The notes below the pieces were generated by a model. The model was not told the DNA's origin and did no database searches. It was given only the letters and a program-made list of their open reading frames with translations. A stretch of DNA of 64,000 nucleotides from Apostichopus japonicus. Lineage: Eukaryota; Echinodermata; Holothuroidea; Aspidochirotida; Stichopodidae. Shown here one piece after another: positions 10,764 through 21,599 of the stretch (its first letter is position 1; every line of letters starts with the position of its first letter). The stretch is taken from NCBI RefSeq assembly GCF_037975245.1, contig NC_092571.1, forward strand, positions 13,225,917-13,289,916, given 5' to 3'. The translations under genes and the position numbers were made by a program.

Positions 10764-10827
10764 CCTTAATGTTTGCAAATTCGATACACACCAAAACCCA
10801 CACAAATGACAACAGTCCAATTTCCAT
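10764..10827 (-). CDS. Signal-peptide exon, phase 1
   Basis: A 64-nt exon: ATG at 10827, 21 codons (MEIGLLSFVWVLVCIEFANI, then K) plus one base, ending at a strong donor 'g|gtgagt'. The peptide is a typical signal sequence, and the phase-1 exit is the same as that of every Ig exon here. This suggests a family member whose leader is on its own exon. I could not find a convincing V-domain exon just downstream, so it may be orphaned. The copy near 39.4 kb has lost the ATG. Confidence 0.55.
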
Positions 10828-10904
10828 ACAAGAACATGTTGCCTCAACTAAGTCAATACATCAATCATTAAAGACCATTGGCACTTCCCTCATTTTATAT
10901 TAAT

Positions 10905-11455
10905 ACTTGCTAAAGTTTCAACTTTCTATAGGCTCTTAGGTCAATGCCTATATGAATCCTGCAATGGTGTCGTAAATTTGCTGTATCTAACAATATATGT
11001 TATAGCATTCTATGTTCTAATATAGCTTATATTCGTCACACTGCATGCGGTTTTCCGTTCCTTAAAATTACATATGAAGACTATGAATCAACATTGTACT
11101 AACGTACTCCTGTGTTTGTACGGTAATGGAGCTTATGGTCAGGAAAAAGAAGTCCCTTGACCACACCCACCAGCCCACTGACTTCGGAGCAACGCGTGCA
11201 AGGAAACACTTTGAAAGAGCTAAAAGTCATATTGGGTTAAAATTGTGTACTCTAATAATAACAGGGAACTAGCAGTTAGAAAAGTACATTGCTTGTGTTG
11301 TTGCGATTTAGTATTCCCAAATTGTTTTAGTCTGAAACATTTTCTAAGTGAGTGGGTTAATTTCATATGTTAGGCGATGTCTTAAAAAATGATGAATAGA
11401 CAGTTTTCTCTTTCAAAGCATTTGCGTACACGGTTAATAAAATAAATGACAAAAT
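10905..11455. other. Paralogous non-coding region
   Basis: Aligns with 39510-40140 ('cagcccactgacttcggagcaacgcg' trimmed, 'gaaagagctaaaagtcatattgg' trimmed). Intronic sequence downstream of the 12-kb exon. No gene seen. Confidence 0.45.
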
Positions 11456-11461
11456 ACTCAC

Positions 11462-12302
11462 ATGGATTACTTTTAGAGATGTTAAATTCACATCTGTCCG
11501 AATACTGCGGTGTAGTAAGAGACGCCATCGTTTCCTGTGTAGCCGTGCATCCAACAGTTGAGTTCTCATCACAAGACGTAATGTCAACAGAAAGCTCTTG
11601 AGTACCGTTATTATCTGTGTAATGTTTCTGAAAATCACATCCCTCGGGCTCAATCATTTCCAGATTTATCGGTGGAAACCCGTTTGTTATTGAACAAGAT
11701 ATAGTTATGTGGTAAGAGCCAGATGGGGATGAGGAGGGGCCTTGACAAACAAGAGGTGTAGGAGGCTGGTAGACTGTAAAGAGATGATAGGTGTGATGAG
11801 AGTAAAGTGTATACGGAGAGTTATCATCAGTCAATGACAGATGATAAGTACCGGAATCCTGTCGTTGAAGGTTCAAGATGGAGAAAGAGAAATCAACCTT
11901 AGTAACTTCAGGCCAGTCGTAGGATAGATCTTCCTCGATATAGTCTACTTTTACTTGAAATAAATATCGATTGACTGTCTGATTCAGTCTTCTTTGTATA
12001 CCATTGTAGGAGTAAGTTCCTTTAGATGGAACGTCTCCATTAGTACGTCCAGTAAAGTTCATTGCTACTCGCAAACCATATACATATATAGATCCATATA
12101 TGGTTTTGATATATAATTCAATATTGTCTTCATTAACTTGAATATCCGGGAACGAGAAGTCACAAGCTAGCATAGCGTAGCATTCCTTTGAATTTATTGT
12201 TTGTCCTTCTGTGCAGTGATAGTTACAACCGATTACGTTACAAGTATATAATACCAGGAAGATGGCAAGATGAAAGAACTTTGAAACAATGAAACCATCC
12301 AT
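11462..12302 (-). CDS. Ig-like receptor ectodomain exon (12-kb copy, intact)
   Basis: Open exon of 280 codons plus one base, ATG at 12302, donor 'ccat|gtgagt' in phase 1. Residues 1-25 form a signal peptide (MDGFIVSKFFHLAIFLVLYT). V-like domain: NYHCTEGQ, ECYAMLACDFSFPD (B strand), a longer C-C' region, VAMNFTG, NQTVNRYLFQV, then FSILNLQRQDSGTYHLSL, where the F-strand Cys is absent. Linker TYHLFTVYQPPTPLVCQG. Second Ig-like domain: ITISCSITNGFPPINLEMI (B-C), PEGCDFQKHYTDNNGT, SVDITSCDENSTVGCTATQ (E-F), CEFNIS. Sites NFT, NQT, NGT, NST and NIS suggest glycosylation. Reading on past the donor gives a non-conserved tail, so the exon end is placed at 11462. The closest copy, 40149-40717, is internally deleted. 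Confidence 0.9.
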
Positions 12303-12414
12303 GTTTTAATAACTAACGACTTTTAAAGTTGCCAAACGTCGCAGACGTGCGTTTGTGCCTATATTTGTATGAAAACTCATATAGCCTAGAGATAGAAAGT
12401 GATCTTTGTTACAA

Positions 12415-12424
12415 CGCGCATGCG
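12415..12424. promoter_or_regulatory. NRF1-like palindrome upstream of 12-kb Ig gene
   Basis: 'cgcgcatgcg', 113 bp upstream of the ATG, is a close match to the NRF1 consensus and is conserved at 41391-41400 in the paralogous block. Confidence 0.45.
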
Positions 12425-12429
12425 TTAAT

Positions 12430-13690
12430 TCCTTTCAACTGTGCCTGTCTGGAAAATATATTTCCGACGTGACAACATGCACGCACGAGTGTGTGTCGAA
12501 TTTTACACATCGCTTTGATTGTTGTATTTTTAACTTGAGCAGTTATATTAGCTAAGAAGTAGGCTAATGATTTTAATATAACATTGTTATTTAATGACAA
12601 ACATATTTGTTGAAGGGTGAGTGGAGTGGGAGAAAAAACAGAGAATGAGAATGCAACGTGGAGCTTAAAATGAAGCACTGACAGGGCATCAGCATATAGA
12701 CATTATCTTCATCATGTTAAAGTGATACATTTATCAAAAACGGAATGACTGTACCTGAAAGTGATGATGCTCTCACGTGAAACCTTGAACTTAAATCGTT
12801 AGCATTCTATTTTAATCTGCTCTGGTGACCTGACGAGTGAATTCAAAATGTGATGCAACAGTGTAGATAAGAGCTTATCAGCAATTGAAGGCTAAAGTAT
12901 CATCTTCCAAATGAGGTATTAACACCAAATCCGGATTTACTATTATGTTGTTTTTTTGTTTTTTTTTGGGCTTTATATTTCACGACCAGGGGAATTAATA
13001 TATTCATGGTTCTCGATCATCCGCATCGAATTACTTTTAGTGTTACTTTATCACAGTTTAAATGCAACAGGCTCGTGGATTCATATGGTAGGAAGATTAG
13101 TAAAACGCCACTTACAAATGTTAAGCCTTTATTTACCTTCCCTTCAATATTGAATAATTTATGGAATATAATTAATCACATTGTTCATTGTGCCGTTATC
13201 GGGTAGCTTATATTTACTATGCACACCTCGATAACGAGAGTCCCAGCCGGCTTAGAACTCAATTCGTTTTCAAAGAATATTGCAAAACTTTGTCAAAGAA
13301 CTGAACATCAGTCTCCATTTCGATGGTCCTCTAACCCACCTTATCTAATAACCATCCGTATATAATGGTAGTTCTATAATGTGGAAATATATTCAAATTC
13401 ACTTCAGAAAACGAAAAAAACACATGATGCCATCCTTGTTAAGGAATAGTTAAAGTGGTTTCTTATGAAACTGTATTTTTCGCAAACATCTAATCATTTG
13501 GATATTTCTGTCCGTTTTTTTTTCAATCAAAGTAACTTCTTACATCAATGCATGTAAGGAATTTTAACATTTACAGTCACGTTTTGCCAGATGTTTTAAT
13601 GATTTTGATTACTCTGAACATGTGTCTCTAACACTCGACGGCTTTTATTCATACATAGATAGGTATGAGTAGATAAATGTTAGGTAGAGC
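12430..13690. other. Paralogous non-coding region
   Basis: Aligns with 41400-42750 ('acatgcacgcacgagtgtgt', 'gagcagttatat', 'tggttctcgatcatc', 'agccggcttagaactcaatt'). 12760-12880 also matches the regions upstream of the 4.5-kb and 34-kb Ig copies. No exon recognised. Confidence 0.5.
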
Positions 13691-13695
13691 TTACC

Positions 13696-14072
13696 AAATA
13701 GACGGATATTTAGGATTGAGAAATCAAAGTTAAAAAAGCGATCCCGATGGTCACGATAAAGGTATTCAATTTAGAATAGATAACGATCATAAGTAAGATC
13801 CTCATTCCGCCAGAACATTCCAGAGTAAAGAAATGGAGCTCGAAGAATATCATCATCGGTAGCCAGCTCGGTGAAGTTCAAATCTAATCTATATAAATAT
13901 ATATGGAAATGAAATATTTGGAAACGATAAGTCACAGTCTACTACCACATAACAGTCTGTTGAATTTACTGTAGGTCCATCTTGACAGTGAGAAACACAA
14001 TCAGTATCTTCCGAAAATGAAAATGTGATCAGAAAAATTAAAAAAACAATGTAAAACAGGTACAAATCCCAT
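13696..14072 (-). pseudogene. V-like exon pseudogene (14-kb copy)
   Basis: Homologous to the V-only exon at 42762-43228. Damage visible: an extra T in the signal peptide run (about 14040), a frame change at the TA tract (about 13893-13905), a TAA inside DRYLF (about 13775), and loss of about 90 nt that encode the DDAGTY E-F segment, with the break at a CC microhomology near 13707. The phase-1 donor 'tttg|gtaagc' remains. Features kept: HCQDGPTVNSTDCYVVVDCD, LNFTELATDD, PFLYSGMFW. Confidence 0.85.
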
Positions 14073-14204
14073 ATCGATAGATCGCGGTATTGTGACAATT
14101 ATTCACAGTAAATATGATGCATTTATTGCAAAACTTCGCGCATCTGTCTGTAAAGCGAGGAGCGCTGTTTATGAATCAAAACAAGGAGTCGTTCTTAAGA
14201 AACA

Positions 14205-14222
14205 CCCGTGCATTCGCACATG
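14205..14222. promoter_or_regulatory. Degenerate NRF1-like motif
   Basis: 'cgtgcattcgcacatgtg' is the counterpart of 'catgcgcaca' at 43367, about 137 bp upstream of the pseudogene start. The core CpG-containing motif is altered here. Confidence 0.35.
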
Positions 14223-14224
14223 TG

Positions 14225-15240
14225 TGTGTTTTCATTTGAATAATATATGTGCTGATTCAAAATGAAAATGACCAGCCTGACAATGATTTTATTTATGGCT
14301 ACGTGACAATAAAAATGTATTTAACTTGTAGTTTCGAGAGAAGGAAGTCGGCTGATGTCTGTAGTTTTTTAATAACGTTTTAACTTGTAATCTTACTGAG
14401 TGGATGCAAAGCAGTTGAAATCGCTCGGATGATTTTATTTTATGCAAGTCAAACATGTATTGAATTACCTGTGTCTGCATTACTGTAAGAAATTATAATG
14501 CGTTAAGCGTTTAAAGTATGCAATTGATTGTCGAGTCTCGTAAATATTACATAGTGACTATCTAACTTAACCAGATTCGCCACTGAATGAGTTGTTATAC
14601 GTATCTATTAAAGACAGAAACATATCTTTGAGGCTAAAATGAGGAATCCTTTGACGCAAGTTTTTCTATTTCAACAACTTTATATCGTACCGATTATTAC
14701 TCAAAATAAGATGATTGTAAGTAATCAAGGGGAGACAACCCTCATAGACTTTAGCAAACATTGTCCTTTTTTTTTACAGTCGTACACAGTAGGCAACGCA
14801 GGTAATTGTAGCCATATATTGTAATATTTTAGAAAGAATGTTTCATATGTTTTTCTTTTAGTTTCCAAAGTTTCCAACATGGTTAAACAATATTATCATG
14901 TATGTGGGACTTACAAACCGACCATTTGGTTGCACAGTTTTTCTTCTACAATTCAATGCTTTGGCCGAATGATCCAACAACGATGTGGAGTGCATCCTGA
15001 GCAGAGAGAAGTGAAGTGCGGGAAGCTACTCGTCCAGGGGGTGGGTTGTATCTTCCATGCAGCCCCTGCCTCCCGTCCCGCCAACCCAGAACACTTTTCA
15101 ATGAATTTGATGACTATTAAAAATAATAGCCGAAAGAACCCTATGAATATCACGTGGTTTGAAGTGGAGATCTCGTTCATGACAATAGTCCATCATTAAT
15201 CGATCACAACTTTGTTACGTCATTTTAGATGTTACAATTT
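14225..15240. other. Paralogous non-coding region with dispersed repeat
   Basis: 14225-14960 aligns with 43375-44040. 14960-15190 ('gaatgatccaacaacgatgtgga' trimmed) also matches 46700-46940, so part of it is a dispersed or locally copied repeat. No host gene recognised. Confidence 0.45.
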
Positions 15241-16978
15241 AAAACAAAAAAGATTCTAAATTATGCGCGACTTTGTTATTGAGCGTGACCTGCCATGTGC
15301 ATTGGTCTCTCTTGACCAGCAGAAGGCCTTTGACATGGTGGATCGCGGTTTTTCAATGAATGCATTGGAGGCGATTCAGTTGCACCCACATTTTCCTAAA
15401 TGGATTTCTGTTTTTTATCAGGAACGTTTCAGTTCTGTGATTGTAAATGGATTTTCTTCAGAGGTTTTTAACATAGAGAGGGGGGTGCGACAGGGATCCC
15501 TCTGTCTCCATTACTTTATGTTTTGTTTAGCGAGTCCCTCTCTCGTCTTTTGGAAAGGGACTCCAAACTTGTTCCATTCGTTGTGCCAGGGGGTGCCAAA
15601 GTGAAATGCGCTCAATATGCAGATGACGTGACATGTGTTGTTTCGAGTCTGGGCTCCTTTCGCGCACTCTCACAGGATTTATGTATTTTTGAGAGAGCTA
15701 CCGGGGCGAAGTTGAATCCGGAAAAGACAAAGGGCCTTCGCCTTGGTAGCTGGAGATACAGAGACTTACCATTCAGTGCATCGTGGTTGGATCAGAATAT
15801 CAAAATTATTACTTATGGTTCGGCTACGATGCATCTTGTGATGTCACCTAGAACGAGAGAGCTGAGGTATTTGAGAGCAGCCTCAACCTTTAGCATCCGC
15901 TGACTTTCGATCTTGGGGAAAATCACCGTCATTAATCGTTTGTTTCGCCCATCTTGTGGTACCCGGACGCGGTGTACCCAGTTCCGCGTTGCGTCCTGGT
16001 GCGGTTGGGGAGAACGATATTTTCATTCATTTGGTCGGGTGGTACCAACAACTTGAGATTGTTTTGCATTGTTTATATTTTTACGATTTTGGGGCGGGTT
16101 GCACTTGTGTCGATGGGTCCCCGCGCTGTTTAGCAACAGAGAACCACATAGTAGTACTACGAGCAAGGTGGTGCATGTTCTTTGTTCCTCTCTTTAAGAG
16201 TTACTCCCTGTTAAACTGCCAAGGTCGGCCCTCGTTCACAGTTCCTTGCGGGAAAGTGCCTTAAATGCAGTATTTGTACAGGAACGTCATCCTTCCGAAG
16301 TATGGCGTTCAGTGCATTCGAGCCTGAATAGTTGCAGGCTCCAAGATCTAGCTTGGAGAATTGCACACGGTGCCTTGGTGACCAATCTGAAAAAGGTATC
16401 ATTGGCGATTGGGTGATGGACTGTGCCCAAGGACCGACTGTGACAGCTTAGAGAGTACTGCCCATTTTTTTCTTTTATGGCATTGTTCCTTTGTTTTAAG
16501 CTTGAGGGAGTGGTTTCAGACCTGGACCGACCGTGTTCATGGTCGGTAAGACAGGGCTTTGTTTTATATGGGTTAGATCCTCCAGTTTGTTCTGTTGCTG
16601 TGTTGAACCGTGTAGTGTGTGTCTGTGCTGTTTTGAAAAAGCGTATTTGGAGGAATAGATGCAATACAGTTTTAAGTTTACCAGTAGGCAGGCAGTCCTA
16701 GAGGCGGTCAAGTGTGGCATTCGCCTTCAGGTCGAAAGTAATTTTCGCCTTTTTTGGACGCCGGTCTGCTGGGCAGGTGTGCTTTGTTTTGCTGCGTGCT
16801 GTCGTCCCCTTTTTTTTTAAATGTTGGTGGTTGGTTGGGGGTTTGTCTCTGCTAGTCGGTGGGCGTGTTTGTGCTTTGGGCTCCCTTGACTTGTTTTTTA
16901 TTTGTAAGAGATGGCTGGTTGGATAGTGCCGTTTGGCAGTGACGTTTTGGTTCCCACAGAGCGGGTCACGTGAAAAGC
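15241..16978 (+). mobile_element. 5'-truncated Tx1/L1-type LINE with broken reverse transcriptase
   Basis: A frame from 15263 reads DLPCALVSLDQQKAFDMVD (RT palm motif), WISVFYQ, VIVNGF and RGVRQGS. A one-base loss near 15500 moves the reading to the frame beginning about 15508, with LLYVLFSESLSRLLERDS and then AQYADDVTCVV, the YADD catalytic motif at about 15617-15628. Further frame changes follow. FLRFWGGLH (about 16080) and an LAWRIAHGAL-type thumb/C-terminal segment (about 16350) are visible. The 3' UTR ends 'gcgggtcacgtgaaaagc'. No endonuclease or ORF1 remains. The spacing and motifs fit the L1/Tx1 group. It is not functional as it stands. No counterpart at this place in the right-hand block. 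Confidence 0.85.
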
Positions 16979-18270
16979 ACAGAACAAGATAGAAACAAAG
17001 GAATAATGCAAACAAAAACATGAGCAATACTCTCTAAGTTGTCACAGCCTCCAGGTTACGTGCAGCACAACAACTGATCAGGTTGGTATTCTTCGTCAAA
17101 ATGCCAATGCATAGCATAACTTTTCATTTAGGCAAACACATACTAATTTTTCGAGGTGTGTACAATTCGCCTGCCCCTTCAGAAACAACATATCTTCATT
17201 ACTGCATATTTATTCTCGTATCGTTATTTCATTGTATTGAGAAGAATATGGTTCGGTATCGATGAACGATCAATTTAACAACTCATTGCAAGATGGCTTG
17301 GTGGTGAATGGGAAGAGCTTATTAAAGTTACCTCTTTGATTCTCCTCTCTTATATGCTCTCTCTGGACTTCTACTCAACATGTTTCCTTTAACTTTCTTA
17401 GCAGCCTTAGTCACCTCAATCAATTAGCATATTGTTTGATCTACCTTGCATAACTGTATTGATTCTCTTTATCTATTCGCCGTTCAATTGTTTTTACTCT
17501 TTTACCAACAATGCTTTTCTATTCATTTTACGCAACTTAGAACCTTGGCGGTTGTGGGACAAGTGTATTCAGCCACCGTTCCAGACGATATGTCTGAGAC
17601 GTGAAAAACACATTCCATACTTGTCTTACGTTTTCGGGAGATTATCCTAGCACCAAGATGTTACCATGCGATGGAAGCATTGCCAAAGACCTTTATATTC
17701 GATTCTTGTAGATAAAAAGTATTGCAAGTGCCCTCGATGTTTACATTGTGAACTTATTAAAATAAGGTCTATGAAACTGAAATGTCGCCCTCACTAAATG
17801 ACAAACTGTGGTCTTTGAGCTCCTACATGTGAAATGCTGCTTGTATTTTGTCATTATCATAACGTCAGTTCGGCTATTCTTTCAAAGTTAATTAAAGATA
17901 GTCTTCACGTACCCAAACAAGTACCTAATATTTGTGAACGATAAGTAACACGCTCGCCTTACCATTGCCTAATCTTATTATAATATGTGTATTTAAAGAC
18001 ATTGATTATACACGTTGTTGATTCATATTATTATTATGTCTTTTTAATACCTCAAAGTTGTTTATGGGCAGATGTAATGCACACATTCTACGGCATTTTC
18101 AACAGTATCTATGTAATCTATTTTAATAAAAGGATCTTTATTATTTCTTGCTTTATCGAGTTATACGACCAAATGTATGTTGTGTGAAACATGGAATGTT
18201 AGTCTTTCTATATTTTCCTACTTTAACCAACCTTCTATCTTCCAATTCGTTCATTTGATCGTTTTTTACC
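16979..18270. other. Segmental duplication, non-coding
   Basis: 17035-17300 aligns with 47985-48350 (interrupted there by a SINE). 17430-18270 aligns with 49690-50490, and in weaker form with 20060-20650. Shared blocks include 'ttacgcaacttagaaccttgg' trimmed and 'tgtctgagacgtgaaaaacac' trimmed. No conserved open frame. Confidence 0.5.
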
Positions 18271-20059
18271 CCATGATCACAAACAGCTGTTAGCTCTTTA
18301 TTGAAATGTATCCATAACAATAACGGGTTTAAAACGTCACATTTGTTTCTCCATCTTCCAATTAAGCTCTGCTGCCCTCTCCTCTCACGTTGACAGCAGC
18401 AAGTGTGTACCGGCTAATCATTTTCCTGTGTAGTATTTGCAGACAGTACAGATAGAGCAGGTGTATGAATGGTTTCAATTATAGACAATTCGTCCGAAAA
18501 TGTAACTGTCTTCCAAAGTTTGAAGTTTTTTTTTTTACATTATGTGCAACATCGAATACTTTTTGTTGAAAAATTGAACAACCTTTAACCTTAGTCTCAA
18601 TTAATGTTATGAAAGGAAGACAAACATCGATTCTTTAGAGCAACCACTGTTTTGTAATGTTTCCTATTTTGTCTACATTTTGGATGATAACCCTGATTGG
18701 TTGAGTGTCCTTTAAATGGTTTAGAATGTTCCAAAAGATTGAGTGCATCACAAGAGAGACTTTGAGGCGAAAATGGGAGAAAGCAGCAAAGTCCCGATCT
18801 ACGCCTAACATCGCCCATGTTACATAGACAGATTTATTACTTTTAAATTTCCAGAAAATCTGAAAGGCAATTGTTCTACATTTTGGGGTTTTACGTACTA
18901 TTTGTATGCTAAGCAAACTATCGTCATTGACAACTACACTGTCAATGAATACTACGATAACGCCACCAAATTGCAATAAGCTCGAAAATTCATAATAGCT
19001 TTACTGTACGAAATACGATCTGCACCACAAGGACACTACAAAAAGGGTTCACGTGAGAGGTAAAATTGTATGGAGAATACCAAATTGTTTGTGTTTAGAT
19101 ATTGCCTATTGAGATATTCTCATTTGTATTATTGTTTAATAATATGAGTTAAAGCAAATTATTGCGCATATCTAGAAGAAACTTGTAAGGCTAACAGCAG
19201 TGTTTGGAGATGGCCCGGCTGATTATTATTATTTTTTTTTTGTGACGGTGAGCTCAGCAAAGGGAATAATGTAGAATTTCTTTTCATTACTTGTTAGGTA
19301 ATATTAGAGATATATCGCTTTTCACTAACGAGCTACAATGACTAAATGAACTACATTACCGAAAGCTTTGTGTACGCGCTGTCTAAAGGTGTTGTAGAGG
19401 TCTAGAAAATAGTATAGTTTACAGTAATCCATTCTTAAATAAGTAATACCGTGTTCAGCAACAGTGTGTTTACACATAAATTATGCCAAAAGCATTTTAC
19501 ACTAATTGATGGTACAAAATAAGTTCCATATCAGAACCATTTTTTTAGTAACTGGCATACTTATATGTAATGAAACTACCACGGTAAAAACGTCATGTTT
19601 AAGACAACAACGAAATTACACAGTTATTAACAACTTCTCAAAACATGATTGAAAGGTCCCTATTGTAAATTTTTCTCTTAAATGTTTAATCTTTTTTAAT
19701 GTTTGGATTTCAGCTGCTTTGTGATACACATACTACAGGCACTTCACCTATCCCATTCTGTTGTAACAATTTGCAGGCGCACTAGAGGAGCTATATGGTC
19801 TGTGCATTCATGGAGGCACTCAGAAACGGATACAATTATATGGTCTAAAATACCCGAGGAGCGTTAAAGACAGATATTAGAAAACTCAGAGAAAGGTTTT
19901 TTAGTATGTCAATGAGTATGTTCAGACGAGATCAAAAGTATCATGTCATATACCCGCATACGTTGTCATTGAAAACTGCTAAAACTCGATCATATAAAGC
20001 CGTTCGTTAAGAAATATTCTACCTGATAAATACCCTGAATCGTTTCCATCTACCACCTA
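18271..20059. other. Start of block absent from the right-hand copy, no gene recognised
   Basis: In the right-hand copy, sequence matching up to about 18270 joins directly to sequence matching 24590 (junction near 50505-50520). Contains a 113-codon minus-strand frame at 18635-18976 (IFWKFKSNKSVYVTWAML) that I do not recognise. It has no paralogue here and is not called as a gene. Confidence 0.4.
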
Positions 20060-20712
20060 TCTGCTCTCGGCTGCCTACAAAATTCATTTTGCATTAGCTG
20101 CAACATATCAATCATAAAATGTTTTGTTTGCATTGTTTCTTGCAAATATGTTCATTCTAGTTAATAAACATAACAAGTGCCATCAATAACTACATTCTGA
20201 ACTTTTTGAAATTAAATCTAGTAAAACTTTAACATCGCCCTCACTTTCAGGGGGAGAATCATCGCTTGTTTGAAAATGAAAAGCTTTGGTCTTTAGGTCC
20301 TGAAATGCTGCTTTGTATTTTTTGGTCTATTTTAACAGTAACACTTTATGTTATTTCAAAGGTAAATAAAGATAGTCGACATATACAATATGAATAAAAG
20401 GTAACACCCTCTGTCTGTCACTGGCTAATCGTATTATTATATATGTGTTTTATGACATTGAATAAACACGTAATTAATACACACGTAGTTTCTATCACTA
20501 CGTGAACAAGGTTCCTTTTAAGGACTCTCAGTTTAGGGATAAAAAATGTAGTGAACAAATTCTACCGCATGTTTCACAATATCTACTAAATATCTTTTTA
20601 TAAAGGGATGTTTTTAAATTTCTTTCCTGAATGTTCTTTATACCTGTTGGTCATCGGGTTATACGGACAGTTACTGTATGCTGTGTGAATGATGTAATTT
20701 TAATCCCTCACT
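20060..20712. repeat. Third copy of a 0.6-kb dispersed segment
   Basis: 'tcatcgcttgtttgaaaatg', 'gctgctttgtatttt' and 'attattatatatgtgtttt' are in the same order as 17780-18000 and 49980-50230. Non-coding. Confidence 0.5.
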
Positions 20713-20909
20713 ACTTATCCTTTTGTGGGTTTTTTAATGTTTCAGTGGGTGGTTGGGGGTTTTGTCTCTGCAGGTCGGTGGGCGCATTTACTTTATTTGG
20801 CTCGCTTGACTCAAGTTTTGTTTATTGGAATGGGATAGTTGGGTAGTGCTGTTTGGCGGTGACGTTTTGGATCCCGCAGGGAGGGTCACGTAAAAAGCAC
20901 TTATCCTTT
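20713..20909 (+). mobile_element. LINE family A 3' tail with 11-bp TSD
   Basis: A 175-bp 5'-truncated insert (20724-20898) flanked by 'acttatccttt' at 20713-20723 and 20899-20909. It holds the G/T-rich 3' UTR, 'ggcggtgacgttttggatcc' and terminus 'gggtcacgtaaaaagc'. Confidence 0.9.
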
Positions 20910-21099
20910 AACGCTACCCAAGCATCTATCATCAATTTCGGGGTTTTCAGCTCCCATCATTCAAGAATACATGGGCGTCAGTCCAGGGGAGGACGGGGGA
21001 ACACGTCCCCCCACATTTCGATGGATGGGGGAAACAATATCAAATGTCCCCCCCACACATTTGGAAAAAGAGTAGTGTCGTGGCTCTATTTGGTTACGG
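20910..21099. other. Transposon-edge-like sequence
   Basis: 'gggcgtcagtccaggggagg' and complementary runs 'cgtccccccacatttcgatgg' (one base trimmed) suggest the terminal region of a DNA transposon, perhaps that of the adjacent hAT remnant. No matching end could be assigned. Confidence 0.3.
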
Positions 21100-21470
21100 C
21101 TTACACATCTTAGGATTCATATCCTCGAATATCACTCAGTGTTGCTGAATGGAGAATTCCACCCAGATCTCGTGAGTTGGTACCCTGAGCTCTCCAACAA
21201 TCTTAAGCTTAGTCTGCCTTTATTTCGAGGCCAGTTCCATTCGTCGTCGGTTGAAGGGTATAGACAAATATTCAAGTTGATGAATCCAGTGGTACGGGCT
21301 ATGTTTGGTGAAGTCGAAGCTCTCTTGCGGTTGCTCCTCGTCTCCTCCGCCAGTACGGAAGCCGAGAGATCTTGCTTTGAGGCGTTTGAAGACAAGGCTA
21401 CGGAGCACCATGACTCAACAGAGGCTGAACCATGTGATCGTGTTCCATATTCACCGCGCAGGGACGTCGT
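21100..21470 (+). pseudogene. hAT transposase C-terminal fragment, frameshifted
   Basis: Frame one (ATG at 21139) reads FRGQFHSSSVEGYRQIF and then EALLRLLLVSSASTEAERSC, the hAT dimerisation region (LLxxSxSTEAERSF pattern). Near 21380 the reading passes to another frame as LRRLKTRLRSTMTQQRLNH and VIVFHIHR, the next part of the same domain, so one base has been lost or gained. Only the C-terminal end is present; no DDE catalytic part. A relic of a hAT element of the type related to ZMYM1/TTF-like proteins. Confidence 0.8.
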
Positions 21471-21534
21471 TAGAGGGGGTGGGGGTGTGTCTCACCCCCA
21501 AGCCATGGTAAAACTGACGCTAGTTGGAAAATTG

Positions 21535-21569
21535 GAGTGCGACAGTCGGAATTTCCGACTGTCGCACTC
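21535..21569. repeat. Perfect 35-nt palindrome
   Basis: Arms of 17 nt (21535-21551 and 21553-21569, 'gagtgcgacagtcggaa' and its exact complement) separated by a single T. Situated just downstream of the hAT remnant. Could form a cruciform or hairpin, or mark joined transposon ends. Confidence 0.9.
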
Positions 21570-21599
21570 TAGTTTAACTAATCTATAGGCCTTTTCATG

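Noticed and set aside
14953-15199. Frames on both strands of about 75-106 codons
   Set aside because: Lie in a dispersed repeat whose other copies (44.04 and 46.7 kb) do not keep them open.
18635-18976. 113-codon minus-strand frame
   Set aside because: No motif, no signal or splice support and no paralogue; mentioned only in the regional note.
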